This document shows, piece after piece, positions 35,900 through 47,781 of a stretch of 64,000 nt of DNA. The notes beneath the pieces were generated by a model, which saw nothing but the letters and a program-made list of their open reading frames with translations, ran no database searches and was not told the origin of the DNA. Source of the DNA: Pseudoscleropodium purum (Eukaryota; Streptophyta; Bryopsida; Hypnales; Brachytheciaceae); NCBI GenBank assembly GCA_963969395.1, contig OZ017795.1, forward strand, positions 13,082,001 to 13,146,000, written 5' to 3'. Position 1 is the stretch's first letter; each line of letters starts with the position of its first letter. The position numbers and the translations under genes are program-made.

Positions 35900-37020
35900 A
35901 AGTGTTCGATGATTGGTTTGTTTCAGGAGAGAGGGGCCGGTATATAACAAGGTTGTAGTTATTGCTAGGCAGTTGTATCGTAGCCAAAGTGCAAAGTTTT
36001 AGGGTAGATATTTCTTCAGCTTGTAGTTAGGTTTGGGCTTTGGGTAGGGTAGTCTGGTTCAATTCAATCTTTTTTTGAATCACTATGTTTTACATGCTTG
36101 TGACTAGCATTCACAGTAGACTTCTAAGTTTTTTTCACAACCTATTATGTGTTTTCTTGTATGCATGTGCATGAATGTCTTTGCATGTGGACTCTAAAAT
36201 CATATGTTTTGTTTTGTAGTTGTTCTTTGTTCCCTTGGAATAGCTTGTTTCATTGTGTTTTTAATCTATCAGGTAAAGTCCCTTCTTTGTGAGACTAGGT
36301 GTTGTTCGTAATGCAAGACCTTCCTACTATTGGCTTCTTGGTGGCTGTTGTTGTTATTGATGCATGTATATGGTATTAGTTTTTTTTATGTCTAAGATGA
36401 TTCTTACTTGGGCATTCGAGGGGCTTTGGGATGGGTACAGGTTGCGGTTTTAGCGTAAATAAAGGCCCTGCATTGTGGTTCTTTGAATTGCAAAGTTATT
36501 TTAAGTTGTTCCTCATGTTTGTTGTGAAAATTGTCATCACTCAAGAAATTGACTTTGCCAAAAGCTTGACTTTTCTTTGGACGATGTTCCCAACTTCTAT
36601 GTACAATCTCCTATGCCATCATCAAAAATAGTTCCCAAAACAAAAGTACTTTGCCCGAACAAACACCTAGCTCATTAAAAAATTACCAACGAAAACTCCC
36701 CAAAAATTTCCACATCGCCACTTGGGAACTCTAAATACCTATTGCCTAAGTGCCAATTCCACTGTGGCTACAAAACTTTTATTGCTTTTCTGTTCAAACT
36801 GAAAATTTGAAAAAAAATAACACTACCTCTAATATAGAGGATATCCCCAAATGGTTGTACTTATTAGATTTGATGGGCCTATATAGTGTATGATTTAATT
36901 CCTACCATTATTAGTAGCCTAGTACAATCATATTGTTTGATGGGGGAAATAATAACCCTCACCAAGGAGGCAAAAGGGCACTTGGGGTATAAATGCTAAT
37001 GGTTGGGGGATTACTTCTTG
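35900..37020. other. Interval after the transposase remnant
   Basis: Probably holds the 3' non-coding end of the hAT-like element. Inverted ends matching the region near 32,200 were looked for and not found. Nothing else was recognised. Confidence 0.35.
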
Positions 37021-37345
37021 TTGTGGCTAACGTTGTAAGGTAGAAGGTCATAAAGCACCCATTTAAGAGTTGAAAATAAAATTGGGGAGCTTAGACCTAC
37101 TTAAAATATTTTTCAATATATTTTCTTGGAAAGACAAATGGAATTGGCATCTAGCCGAAGTTGTTTCATATTTTTGGTATTTTGTAGAATTAGTTATGAA
37201 TTTTTTTAACATTAAAATGCAGTGATCCCCCAAAATGAAAAATGTAGTGATTTGTGAATTTGGAGACTATTTGAAATGTAAGCAGGAACGGGAACTCAAG
37301 GCCCAAGATCAGACTCTTCAGATATTCCAAGCTGCTCTTTGATCC
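37020..37345 (+). pseudogene. Partial duplicate of the CCDC13-like gene (intron plus penultimate exon)
   Basis: The stretch 37287-37340 repeats exon 30076-30151 of the CCDC13-like gene almost word for word, starting with the AG acceptor and ERELKAQDQTLQIFQAAL. One extra T (GCTCTTTGATCC versus GCTCTTGATCC) creates a frameshift and a stop, and the 3' splice donor is gone. The preceding 37,020-37,230 matches intron sequence at about 28,860-29,060, so the roughly 1 kb in between, including exon 29216-29329, is missing from this copy. It cannot be part of a working copy as it stands. Confidence 0.75.
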
Positions 37346-37349
37346 TCCC

Positions 37350-39195
37350 GAGACTCCATCCAATTCTCTCTTGTGGATTTGTCTCTTCAAAATTTTGAAA
37401 AATCTGGAAGCATAGAGCAATTTGGGATCACGCAAGAAACACTGGTTGTGCACGAATTGTATCTGTGAAAGAAGCTTGGTGCAATGGTGCCGGAAGAGAT
37501 TAGGGTTCCAGGGTCCCGGAGATGCCGCAGGAGACAGATGCGGAGGTGCTACCCGCGAACCGAAAAAGATGCAAGATCACGTTACGAGGTGCGGACTCCC
37601 AGAAGCATACAACCCGGGTATTCGAGCTAAATATGGCCTTCCGGAGCTGTGAACGGATTCAACGGAATGTTTGAATCGAAATTCTGGCTGCGCTTCATAA
37701 AGATAGGAGTTACGCGCCAATCAGACGCCATTACAGCCTCGCTGAAGTTACTAATTACAACTTCCCGCTTTCGAATCAATTCGGGTTCGTCAATTGTCTC
37801 GACATTTGGTCCAAAATCTAGTTGGCCATCCCAAACCCTAGTTTGGGTCTATAAGCATTTCTTTTCTGGTGACATTGGCACAACTTTTGATTGATCTCTT
37901 CTTAAGTATTACTCCTGACAGATTACTGCCCTGGATTACGGTTCGAGAAGGTGGGGTGCCTGAGAGGTGAGTGTTTTTAGGGTTATCTGGCTATGGCGTC
38001 GTCCAGAGCTTGAACCGAGGGCCTCGCAGGCAAACTATTGCATTGATCTTGCATTGATAAAAATTTTGTAAATTTCTTCAATATACTGATAATGACAAGT
38101 TTCGAAATGATCGCATCACCGACACCACGACGGCGATTTTGGAACATCGATCTCGATTGGAAGCTGCAGCTGTGCACTACGACTTACATGATGTGTCTGA
38201 AATCAGAGCAGACTTCGCTGCGAAGCAACTGGTGTCGGTTCTCGAGTGACGGGCCAGCTAACTATTGCATCTGCTCTCCTACTCTAGTGCAGAACTGCAG
38301 ATTTGGAAGCATTCAGAATGAGGCAGAGGTAGTACACTGACGGACATGAACGGTGCATTGAAAGTAGTGGCTGTCCGCGACAGGGAATCGACCATAATGG
38401 CAAGTGATCCAAACGGTTTCGTCACGCAAAGTGCAGAGTGGTGATGAACTCAAGTGTGTACTTCGACTGCAACAGACTGCCTAATCAAATAATGAACGTC
38501 TGTGTCAAACGTACGTCCTAGATCTGCCCACTGTGCCTGAAGTCCTTCTCATCCAGAGCATGTACAGGGGATCGCCGTTTAGGGTTTTGGTACGTTCCCG
38601 CACCAACCAGGAGAAAGCATATTCTCAAGCTTCAAGTAGGCAAGAATTTAATAAAGTTTTTTTTACCTCGAAAATGGATTCCGAGGACCCTGATAAGTCT
38701 GGACCGCCGAATGCCGACCAGTACTCGATTAACTTATCAAACCAGTTTCTTCCCATGACCGATCATGGGGTTGCTGTCGTGTGGCAGATTTGGAATACTC
38801 TGATCCAGGTGTTCGAATTAATGAACGAATTTTCGGCCGCCTCTTTCCAGTCGCGTTAAATTTAGTGCGTGACGACCGTTATCGTGGGGTGTAGTGCAAG
38901 AAATTGCGTGGAATCATATTGAGGAACAGTTCGAAGACTAGCACTTGTAAGTGAAATCCGTACTCACAGATCCATTACGAAATCCGCACTCACAAATTGT
39001 GCACTTTCGAATAGACTACTTCCTTCAATCCGAGCTTCCTCAGGTTCTTTTCCACTTCGGAGACCGTGCATTTTGGAGGACTACTAAACTGAGCTTGAAA
39101 CTCCCGGTTCCGATGGAGTCGGCAGGAATGCCAGTCTAAAGGGAACCCACACGCCCGCTCTTGTTGTTGCATTTTTTTGGTTACCTCCAAGCTCA
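37350..39195 (+). other. Mixed-composition interval upstream of the kelch gene
   Basis: Composition rises in GC from about 37,420. Short frames occur (for example an Arg-rich 47-codon frame from 37484 and one at 37422-37652), but none is recognised or has splice partners. It probably holds the distal promoter of the kelch gene and decayed gene fragments. Confidence 0.4.
38674..38859 (+). CDS. Hypothetical short ORF, 61 aa, doubtful
   Basis: The frame opens MDSEDPDKSGPPNADQ after a T-run and stops at 38859. The first third is acidic and polar like a real N-terminus; the rest (QIWNTLIQVFELMNEF) could form a helix. No family is recognised and no splice partner was found. It lies 740 bp upstream of the kelch start codon in a mixed-composition region, so it may also be promoter DNA or a decayed exon. 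Confidence 0.2.
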   Translation: MDSEDPDKSGPPNADQYSINLSNQFLPMTDHGVAVVWQIWNTLIQVFELMNEFSAASFQSR

Positions 39196-39260
39196 CTCCG
39201 TTGCTTGAATCTTCTTTTCTCCGCTGAATCTCTCTCTCCCCCTCCGCTCTCCGAATTTCA
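39195..39260 (+). promoter_or_regulatory. CT-rich patch, probable transcription start region of the kelch gene
   Basis: A pyrimidine-rich run (TCTCTCTCCCCCTCCGCTC) sits at 39,228-39,250, just before the long first exon. Such Y-patches often mark plant core promoters and 5' leaders. Placement is inferred from composition only. Confidence 0.35.
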
Positions 39261-39418
39261 TGTGCCGAGCGTGCATACGATTTGCTATTTTATTCTTCGG
39301 TAATTCAAGGCAGGCTTCCCCTACCAAGCCACTGCAATTCGGAAACCGACTGCATCTGCCCCGGCCACCTCCTTGTCAAGATGTGACCCGAGGGGATCGG
39401 TCTATCGCCAATCCGGGG

Positions 39419-42400
39419 ATGGCGAAATCGGAAGCAAGCAGCCCTGCTCCTGGTTCAAAGTCTCCCTTACAGGAACTTGTGGGGAATGGCAACGAAGGGG
39501 GTTATCAGGGTTTTGAGAACGGTGAAACTCCTGTGGTGGTGAAAGAAGCAGATGATGATGATCTCGGGATTCCAGCGGTGTTGTCTGATTTTTATTCCCG
39601 TTATGATCGTGGCAATGCGAGTGTGAGGCGGACTTTGAGAGTGCGTCAGAAGAATAGCCAGCGTGATGGTTTTCCACGGGGATTCTCCCTAGGCGGTTCA
39701 ATGTCTGCGTTTCGCAAAACGAGCGCAGGGGCAGCCGTGAGACAAGATTCTAACGAGACACTAGACTTCGATACAGAGAGAATGGGCAAGCGGGGCGATT
39801 CTCCGGCGTATGGGAGTGCAGGCGAGAGGACTCCTGAAATCGGAAGCTTCCATTTAGCGCAGGAAACTGAGAGCGAGGTGGAGGAAGCGCTGCGACTGAA
39901 CAATGCCACGAAAGAGGAAACCAAGCGGCACATCTTCTCCAGGCGAAAGAAATCGGCGGAGAATGGGGCGCCTGCCAATGGGAAACCCCCGATCAAACCC
40001 ACGGGCACCAAGCGCGAGGGATACATCACGTCGCGTCTCTTTGCGAAGCCGCTGGCCGCCAGGGTATGCTCTTGCTAAGGGTTGCAGCATTGCTAAATCT
40101 CTCATCTGCATGTACCTCACTTGCAGGGGGGTAGGGAGTCAGGATTTTCAGCTTTGTGGGAGGTTCATGGATAGTATAGTATCTGGAGGAAGTAGCTGTG
40201 GTTCAGCGTTTTGGAACGGGTTGGCAGTTTTCTATGGGTGTAGATGGCGGTAGCTCTGCCATAGCACTGATCAAAGCTAGACGCCCAACCTTATTAGCAT
40301 TCTGTGTCTTATCTTAGCTTGCTTGTAGCTGTGGTCATCTTGGTGCTTGGGGGGAATCTGCGTTCTTTGTAGAGAGTACTACTATCGTTAAACCCTGAAC
40401 TATTCGGTGCCGTTGTTGAGCTGAATCTCTCACCTGGGTACCACCTCTCTGCGGGGTCTCTGAAGGGCTTTTACAGTGCTCAGTGCATTGCAACAGGGAT
40501 TTCGAATGTCAGGCGTGAAGCTTTGTTGTTGTAGTAGAAGAGAATGGGTGGTTTATGGATAGTATTATATCCGCAAGAGGAAGTAGTTGTAGTGCTTCGA
40601 ATGCTGCAAATCCTGGTTTCCTGATACCTTCGGCCTTTCTGGGTGTCAATGTTCAGAGTATCTTGTATGCGAATGTTTTTGAGTTTTCTTTGAACCAGAT
40701 TTTGCCTTGGGTCACTGATTGCTGTGGTTGTGCAAACTTTAGGACGACTATTTGAGCAACTACAGCTCGCCGTCGCCAGATGTGAGAGCGCAAGCGACTA
40801 ATGTTGGAGGCCCCATGGGAAACTTTGAAATCACATTCGATGACGTTGGTGATGCAAATGGTTGGAACGACGTGTACCCACGCGGGGAGAAGCCTGCGCC
40901 TCGGCATTTCGTAAGCTCCTGACATCCATGGTTACACTTCCAAGGAAATATGACACGCTTTCTGACTGCTGCTGTTTCCTACAGGGGAGGGCAATTAATG
41001 TATTGGCATCCTTTTGCCTTGATTGTGTGCTTGCAAACATTTCTGATCTTGGATGTGGGGATGGTTGCAGCATGCAGCAGCGGTTGTGGGACGCAGGATG
41101 GTGGTCGTTGGTGGTCAAACTGACTCAGGACCTCGCAACGATGTGCAGGTATTGGTATCTTTTCATACTCTTAATTGGACTTGTTGGCAAGTGATGTAAG
41201 CATGACTTGGCTACTTGGATATGGCCACGTATCTTTGAGTGCGAGCATTAGATTCTCTACATTAACCGATAGTGGTCTATTACCTCCTTCTTTGAAATTG
41301 CATAAGGAATTCATACGTATTGATAATAATTCGATGTCGACAGATTATTTTCTACTACCCAAAGATCTCTCCGCTTCTCTATACAGCTCCCCCAAATCTC
41401 ACTTGTGCCCATGCCAAAATGCCTGTAGTGACAAGTAGTATCCTAAGAAGTGTTGTGCGTTTGCAGATGTTGCACCTTGGCAGAATGACTTGGTCCGAAT
41501 TGTATAGAGGGAGAACTATTGCAAATGGACAGGCTGAGAAGTTGAGAGCTGCTTCAACGCTGGGACAGCAGCTGCCCCCATGCAGGGGTCATAGTCTGGT
41601 AGGTCACTCTCCTCTCCCAGCATGTCCATTCAAGTAATTTGCTAAACAGTTTGATGAACGATACCTCGATCGTATTGCTGTTGATCGTAGAACTGTATTG
41701 AACTGAGGATGCAGGTTTCATGGGGGAAGACTGTCCTCTTAGTTGGCGGGGAATTGAATCCCAGCAGTGAGAGAGTTGAAGGTATACTCTCCTGAGCTTA
41801 CGTCCGGTTGCTCATCCTCGTTTGGAAAATTCAAGTTCATCAGTCTAATGATCCGTTTCGATGAAATAACGTTTCAGAAATTCGACCTGTAATATCTAAA
41901 GATGAATCTCTATGTCCTATATGTACGTAAAACTCTGCATATGTTGCAACTCGTGGAGACGTCTCTGTTTAAATCTATATAATGAGTCATTCTATGTGGA
42001 GCTTGTTTGGTTTTGTGCTGATAAATATCTCTCTGGCTTGCAGTCTGGTCTTTCGACCTGGAGACAAAGTTGTGGACAAAAATCGCAGCGAAAGGAGAGG
42101 TTCCGGTAAGGGTCTTCTTTCTTCTCTGAAACTGCAATGATGTCTTTCTAACTTGTCTTTTCAACAGTGATCAGAACACTGACATAGTTATCCGTATCAC
42201 TGTCGTCGACATTGGATAAGCTAAAATAGAGTCTTCTGCTGTCAGCCCGACTTACGTCAAAAGATTCTATCGCATATGTTGAGCCGTAGACTTTTTGCAG
42301 GCAGCGAGGAGTGGTCAGAGTGTAACAAGAGCAGGGAGCATACTGATTATGTTTGGAGGGGAAACGTCAAGAGGACAGAAGCTAAATGATCTTCACATCC

Positions 42401-45400
42401 TGGACTTAAAGTCTCTCATGTGGCTGCCTCTGCACACTTTGTAAGTTCAATAGACGTTAATTTTTAGGCTCTTTTACCCCTTATGCCCAAGGTAATACTC
42501 CGTAATAGAGAGTTCACTTTGGAATCAAATGGTCGATTACATTAACTTTCACAGCAAAGAGTACAAGAGCTTGAACTGATTTATTTACAGCAAGAGTACG
42601 AGTGCCTCATGCACAAAGAGGACACAAACTATATTTCCAGTATGTACAATATTGCACAGGGCATGCTCTGCAAGAGCCTGAAATGAACTGAAACCAGCCT
42701 CTAGTGGACTAAATTATTACCCTACTGAGGCTAATCCCAGATGCTCCAGACTGGCTTTGCTGCTGACCCTGGGGCCTCCCAGTCTATGGCTCTCAGTGTC
42801 GGTGCCTGGCACCTTGCCTTTTTTGAGGCACGAAGTGTTTCTTCATTTGCTTACCCTTGGGCAATGCATGAATCTCACCTGTCAACCAAATCCTCTTCCT
42901 TTCACGAGGAGGGTCCGGATATCTACTCCCATTGTGGTCTAAATCATTTCATGTATTTTTAAACTACTTTTTAAATCTTTTTTTTAGTGTCCTTGTATCT
43001 ACATGATGCTCATTTTAATTTTCTAGTTCATTTCATGTATATTTTCAAGTTCTTTTTGTGATTCTTTTCATGCTACCTTTTCTAATTCAATTACAAATAT
43101 TTTTGCATGTTCTATTTCACATTTTTTTTTATGTGCATTGTAATGTGTTTTTTTAATCGAGAACTTGTTCTCATTTTTTTCATGGTTTTTTCATGTACTT
43201 TTTTCTTGCATTTTTTCTTGCATTTTTTTTCTGACTTTTTCATGTATATTTTAATCACGTTTTTGAGAACTTTTCATATTGTTTTTCGTGACATTTTCTT
43301 TTTTTGTATGACTTTTTGTGGTCTCTTTCATGTACTTTTTCCTCACTTTTTGTGTTACAGTCTTTTTCTTGTAGTTTTTCACATATTTTTATGTTCACTT
43401 TCATGATCTCTTTTTTTTTTAGGTTTTGTCACAATTTTGTACCTCTACAACCATTAAATGCCTAGCCAATATCAATGGTTCAAACTTTTTTTTTACTTCT
43501 CTATTAGTCATTTGCCTTCACTTTTATTACTAGAAAACTAAGTTTTACTTTGATCATCGTGTTCCAATTATTTTATTTTAAATTGATTTTCATTATTGTT
43601 TTAATTTATTTGATACCACCAAAAACTATGTATTTAATTTTTTTTTTTCACCCACATATCTCTGTCGTATAATAATGTGGGCATAATTTCTATTTGTTTT
43701 TTTTGTTACCTTGAAGCGTTTCTAAATGATTTATTTCAGCTCTTGTAGGATATGGAAGCGGCAACTTTTGCCATTGTGGCACTTTGGGCTTAATAATTGT
43801 CTTGCACTGATCTCTACCAATTCCTCAGCTATATAATTCTTGAGCTTTTGAGATTAGTTTTTTAATGGATTCTCAGAACGTCAACTGCTGGTTGCTGGTT
43901 GCTGGTTGCTGCTGAGGATTAACACCACTGTGATCCATGATGCAGTGGTTATGGTCCTTCGCCGCGCTCCAAGCACTGTGCTGCCATGTACGATGACCGC
44001 TTTCTATTGATATTTGGTGGCGCCTCGAGGTCGAAGCCTCTGGGTGATCTCTTCGCTCTGGATTTTGAAACGGTAAAGCGTTCTGCGACCAGTGCATAAC
44101 AGTTGTTTTGGTTGTCATGCTGAGCATTTGCTGGACTGTGCCTTGGCATATCATAACCACTTACAAACAAAGCTCTCCATTGTTTCCAGATGGAGTGGTG
44201 CAAGATGAAGACGAAGGGCATCAGTCCTTCCCCTCGGTCTGGTCATGCGGGTATTCTTATTGGCGATAAGTGGTACATCGCCGGTGGAGAAACTCGTGGC
44301 CTGGGTGAGCTTGGGGCATAAATGTTTTTTCATTTATTTGGAACCCTGCTCTTATTTCTGTCATTTCGCCACATAAAAGATTATTCGTGTTGTTATGCAT
44401 GCTTTGCAGGCTCGATAGAGACATTGATGCTTGATGTCGGCAACTTAACTTGGTTCTCAGTTGCTGCAACTTCTCCAAACACACCCGTTGCCAATCAGGT
44501 AGATCATGTTGGTTGTTGTGAATGGAAGTCTTTCCTTCCTGATATCGCAGCTGTCCGTAGTGCTTTTCGCAAAGTCTTGCTCTATGTCCTAGAGTGTTTA
44601 GTATGGAAGTAGTGTACATTCTTGTTCATGCTTTTGTGGTTAAGGACATGGAAAAGTTCCTAATGTTTGATTTTTTTATCACAGGGTCTGAGCTTGGTGC
44701 TTCTTCGACGAAAGGAGAAGACGTTGTTAGTAGCTTTTGGTGGAAATGGAGCTGAACTTTCTAATCAAGTTCGTAATATTCTCTCTGCATTCTTCTCCTT
44801 GCATTAACACTACTGAAATTTACATTGGATTGTTCCCTCTGAGACTATTAAGTGAAGATGGATGCTTGAAATTCAACAAGGGCAATTTAGCATTTTCTGT
44901 CTTTCATGTCTACAGGTTCAAGTCTTGTACGTCTTGCCAGCGGATCATGCAAAAGGGAACGGGTCCTCACTCATGGAAGTAAGGGACGGGCAACCAAGTG
45001 CCATGCCATCGTGTAGATCGGGGTTATCATGTGGATGTGTAGAAGTGGCAAAGCGACATTTGACTCCGCTTGCAGAAGAGCAGTCAAGCACACGGAGTAG
45101 TTTACGCAGTTCACCTGGTAACTCTCCGTTGACAGAAATCGCTTTTGATTTAACTGGTGTTGTTCCTCTACGGAGGCGATACGGATCTGAAAATGGCAGT
45201 AAGCATTCAAATGGAAGTAAGTATTCCACTGGGCGTCAAACACCAGGCGAGATTTTGTCAAGGGTATTGAGTGAAACCTCGTCGCGCGAGAGTTCACCCT
45301 TACAGCACTACAAGGTGGGTGGGATCTTTCTGGCCCTATCTTGTGTGCTTGAATATATAGTAGAGGATACTATTTGCGTCACTTTGAGTATTTCAGCATA

Positions 45401-47781
45401 CTTAGGAGTGGGATTTTGGGGAGATCAGTATAGAGCTGAGGAGACGTATTTTGTTCAAAGGCCAAATCTGTTGAGATCAAAGTTCTATCATTATGTATGA
45501 TGATTTCTTATGCAATCATTCAAAGTGGAAGGTTGTTGACCACTACTGAAAGGACAGTAGGCATCCCATTTCCAACCAAAGACCAGCGTCCATAGACATA
45601 TAGCCGGGTCATGCTTACACCACTTGCAATTGAAGGCCAACCAAGTGTATGCAGGTGCTCTGCTGTATGATGTGCTGTAGGTAGCAGGGATCGGGTATAT
45701 AGACAGGATCAGGTCCCTATACGTTTAATGTCCTCTTCCTCACTGTTGTCCTTGTTGTGTTTCCGGACCCTAATCAAAAGAGAGATTATAAGCATTTCTG
45801 CTTCCTCGACTGATTGATATTTATAGGCTGCTTGATACAAGGCGAGTGCTGAGCAGATTCGGTTTTTGCAGACGCCAGATGTGCTACGTACAGATCAGGA
45901 GTTGGGTAACCTGGCCAATATCAACACACGAAGGCAAGGAAGCTCATCTAGGAGAAAAGGTTCCTTTGACTCCACCCTTACATCGGTACTGGAAAGTGTT
46001 GAGCTCAGAGATTCCTCAAGGATGGTAGCGATGACCGCTGATCTGAACGCTCGAACAAAGTCTCTTGGCAGTGAAAGTAGTGCAAGCCTGTACTCTGCGG
46101 TTCAAAGCCTTCGGTGGGAAGGGGAAGAGCTCAGTGACAGTCAGCTACTGGCAGATCTGCAGGATGCTGTGACCATGGAGAGGCGCATTCACTTGATCAA
46201 CAAGTACAGACAAAGCTTTGAAATGAAACTGTCGGCCGCTGTCCGCAGGAGTGAGCTAGCCGAAGGGCATCTCACAGCTGTTCTTCGAGTGAAAGGGGAG
46301 ACGGAAAGGGACCTTGCATCGGCAATGAAAACCCGGCAACATGCAGAAGGAAAGCTTGCTGCTGCTCTCAAAGTGCAAATGGATCTCAAGGAGAGAGTGG
46401 TTGTTGCAGAACGAGCGCAAGAAGATTCCAACAATCTCTGCAATGTTGTTCACTCCGAGAATCTGCAGTTGGAACGTGATCTGGCTTTTCTTAATACTGT
46501 GCTTGAGGACACACAGAAGGTAAGAATGCTAAACCCTCGTGTTCCTTGATCATTGGTGTTCTATTTCTGTTAATATGTGGTCTTACTGTTCACGATTTCA
46601 GCCACTTAAATACGTCATTTCTTTCCAAATCTGGCTCCCTGTGCAACTGAGCCCTAGAATCTTCTCTCCTATGACTTATCACTCTCGTAGAGATTTCAAA
46701 TTGCGCTGCCCAAATTGCCAGTCATTCTTGGAGCATAAGTCTTGAACTCTGACATCCCCCAATGTAACTGCCAGATGTAATTTAAGCTGTTGGTTAGGGG
46801 TTGGTTAGTGGAATCAAGGTAGAGGAAGCTAAACCCGTAAGGACTTGACCGTGTCTCGTATACTGACCCGTGTTACCAACAGTACCTCATCTATTCGTGC
46901 TCTTGGTTGGACGTATTATCAAGTGGTGTAATTAGGACTTGGGCTAAGTGTTTATGCCCATACATCTTTGGTGGACAACCTCCCACTTTGAATTGCATAT
47001 GAAGTTCATACGTAGTGATAAATATTCGATCTCAACAGATTTGACTCGTGTACCCAAAGTGCTTTCCTCAGCTTTATGCTGGTCTCCTAAAATCATACTC
47101 TTGCATCTGTTGACATGCTTGAAGTGACGAAATAGTTCTCTACCTAAAGTGGAGTATGAATTGTGACCCATTTTGTAGTAAGTGCAACCCAGACAACTTG
47201 CCTTGGTTATCGTGTTGATACTCCCAAGACGGGTCTGTGAAACACCTTCATAATTTTTCATGCTGTAATACGATAAATTAGTGTGAATTGATTCAGGTCC
47301 GGACGTATTTGACATGAATCTCAGTTAACTCCGTTGTGAACTCTTTTGTGTGCAGGAGTTGCAATCGACGCGGGAGGTGCTTGCCACTGAAAGAGCACGA
47401 TCGTTCCAGCTACAGGTAAATGCTTCTTCAATTTTGCACCATGCCTTTTCGGTGGCTGTATTTTATGTTTTTTAATCGCAGTGTGAAAAATAAAAATCAT
47501 TTTGGGTCAAATTTTGCACCACGAGAATCAAAGAAAATCATTGCATTTGTTGACCAAAATATGAGTAAGCACAGTAGGAACCATGCTTAGCTTATTTGTT
47601 TACTTTTTAGGTTTCTTTTTTGGTTACATACCTTACTTTGGAAGTGTTGCGGGTGCAGGTGGAGGTATCCGATCTGAAGAAGAAACTGCCACTATCGATG
47701 ACAGACAAATTACCTAACACAGAGACATCAACGCAGTTGTCACCTGTATCTGAAAATGCTTGTCTGGTGACCCCGGATTAG
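39419..47781 (+). CDS. Kelch-repeat/coiled-coil protein of the plant ACBP4/5-related group, 15 exons, about 978 aa
   Basis: Exons: 39419-40063, 40743-40910, 41071-41148, 41467-41598, 41715-41781, 42044-42105, 42301-42440, 43946-44072, 44190-44304, 44410-44498, 44685-44768, 44916-45314, 45872-46519, 47356-47415, 47659-47781. All junctions keep phase (2,937 nt). Residues 1-255 are disordered and charged. About 262-565 is a kelch propeller with repeated PxPRxxH, GG and W landmarks (APRHFHAAAVVGRRMVVVGG, SWGKTVLLVGGE, SILIMFGGE, FLLIFGGAS, KWYIAGGE, LLVAFGGN). A Ser-rich linker follows (570-720), then a long coiled coil (about 770-930). The propeller matches plant ACBP4/5, but no acyl-CoA-binding domain precedes it, as in the ACB-less relatives of the At5g04420/At5g18590 type. 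A regulatory or scaffold role is likely; ligand unknown. The frame is open back to an ATG at 39260, which would add 53 residues; 39419 has the better context (gggATGG). Confidence 0.9.
41290..41440 (+). repeat. Intronic repeat, copy 1 (kelch intron 3)
   Basis: Matches 46975-47135 in intron 13 of the same gene in the same orientation. Shared landmarks are TTGAA-TTGCATA, TTCATACGTA-TGATAA, ATTCGAT-TC-ACAGATT, a CTACCCAAAG block and a final GTAGTGAC/GAAGTGAC. No ORF or inverted ends were seen. Confidence 0.6.
42955..43440 (+). repeat. T-rich low-complexity tract with TTTTTCATGTA-like units in kelch intron 7
   Basis: About 480 bp made almost wholly of T-runs broken by short motifs such as TTTCATGTAT, TTTTTTCTTGCA and ACTTTTTCATG. 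It reads as an old, diverged short-unit expansion on the sense strand. It makes intron 7 (42,441-43,945) the largest of the gene. The ORF across it has no protein-like composition. Confidence 0.7.
46975..47135 (+). repeat. Intronic repeat, copy 2 (kelch intron 13)
   Basis: Second copy of the element at 41290-41440, diverged but collinear over about 150 bp. Two copies in two introns of one gene suggest an internal duplication or a dispersed element inserted twice. Confidence 0.6.

Noticed and set aside
39260..39418. In-frame upstream start for the kelch protein
   Set aside because: Weak start context (ttcATGT), directly after the CT-rich patch; more likely 5' UTR, though an extension is not excluded.
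39402..40120. Minus-strand ORFs of 88-127 codons opposite kelch exon 1
   Set aside because: They are shadows of the GC-rich sense exon, which is phase-linked to 14 further exons.
42465..42490. TTTTACCCCTTATGCCCAAGG as another TTAA-flanked element end
   Set aside because: Resembles the left end by 14-15 bases but has no TTAA and no matching right end in the intron.
43107..43406. Phe/Leu-rich ORF of 99 codons in kelch intron 7
   Set aside because: A by-product of a T-rich low-complexity tract; it resembles a membrane protein only in composition.
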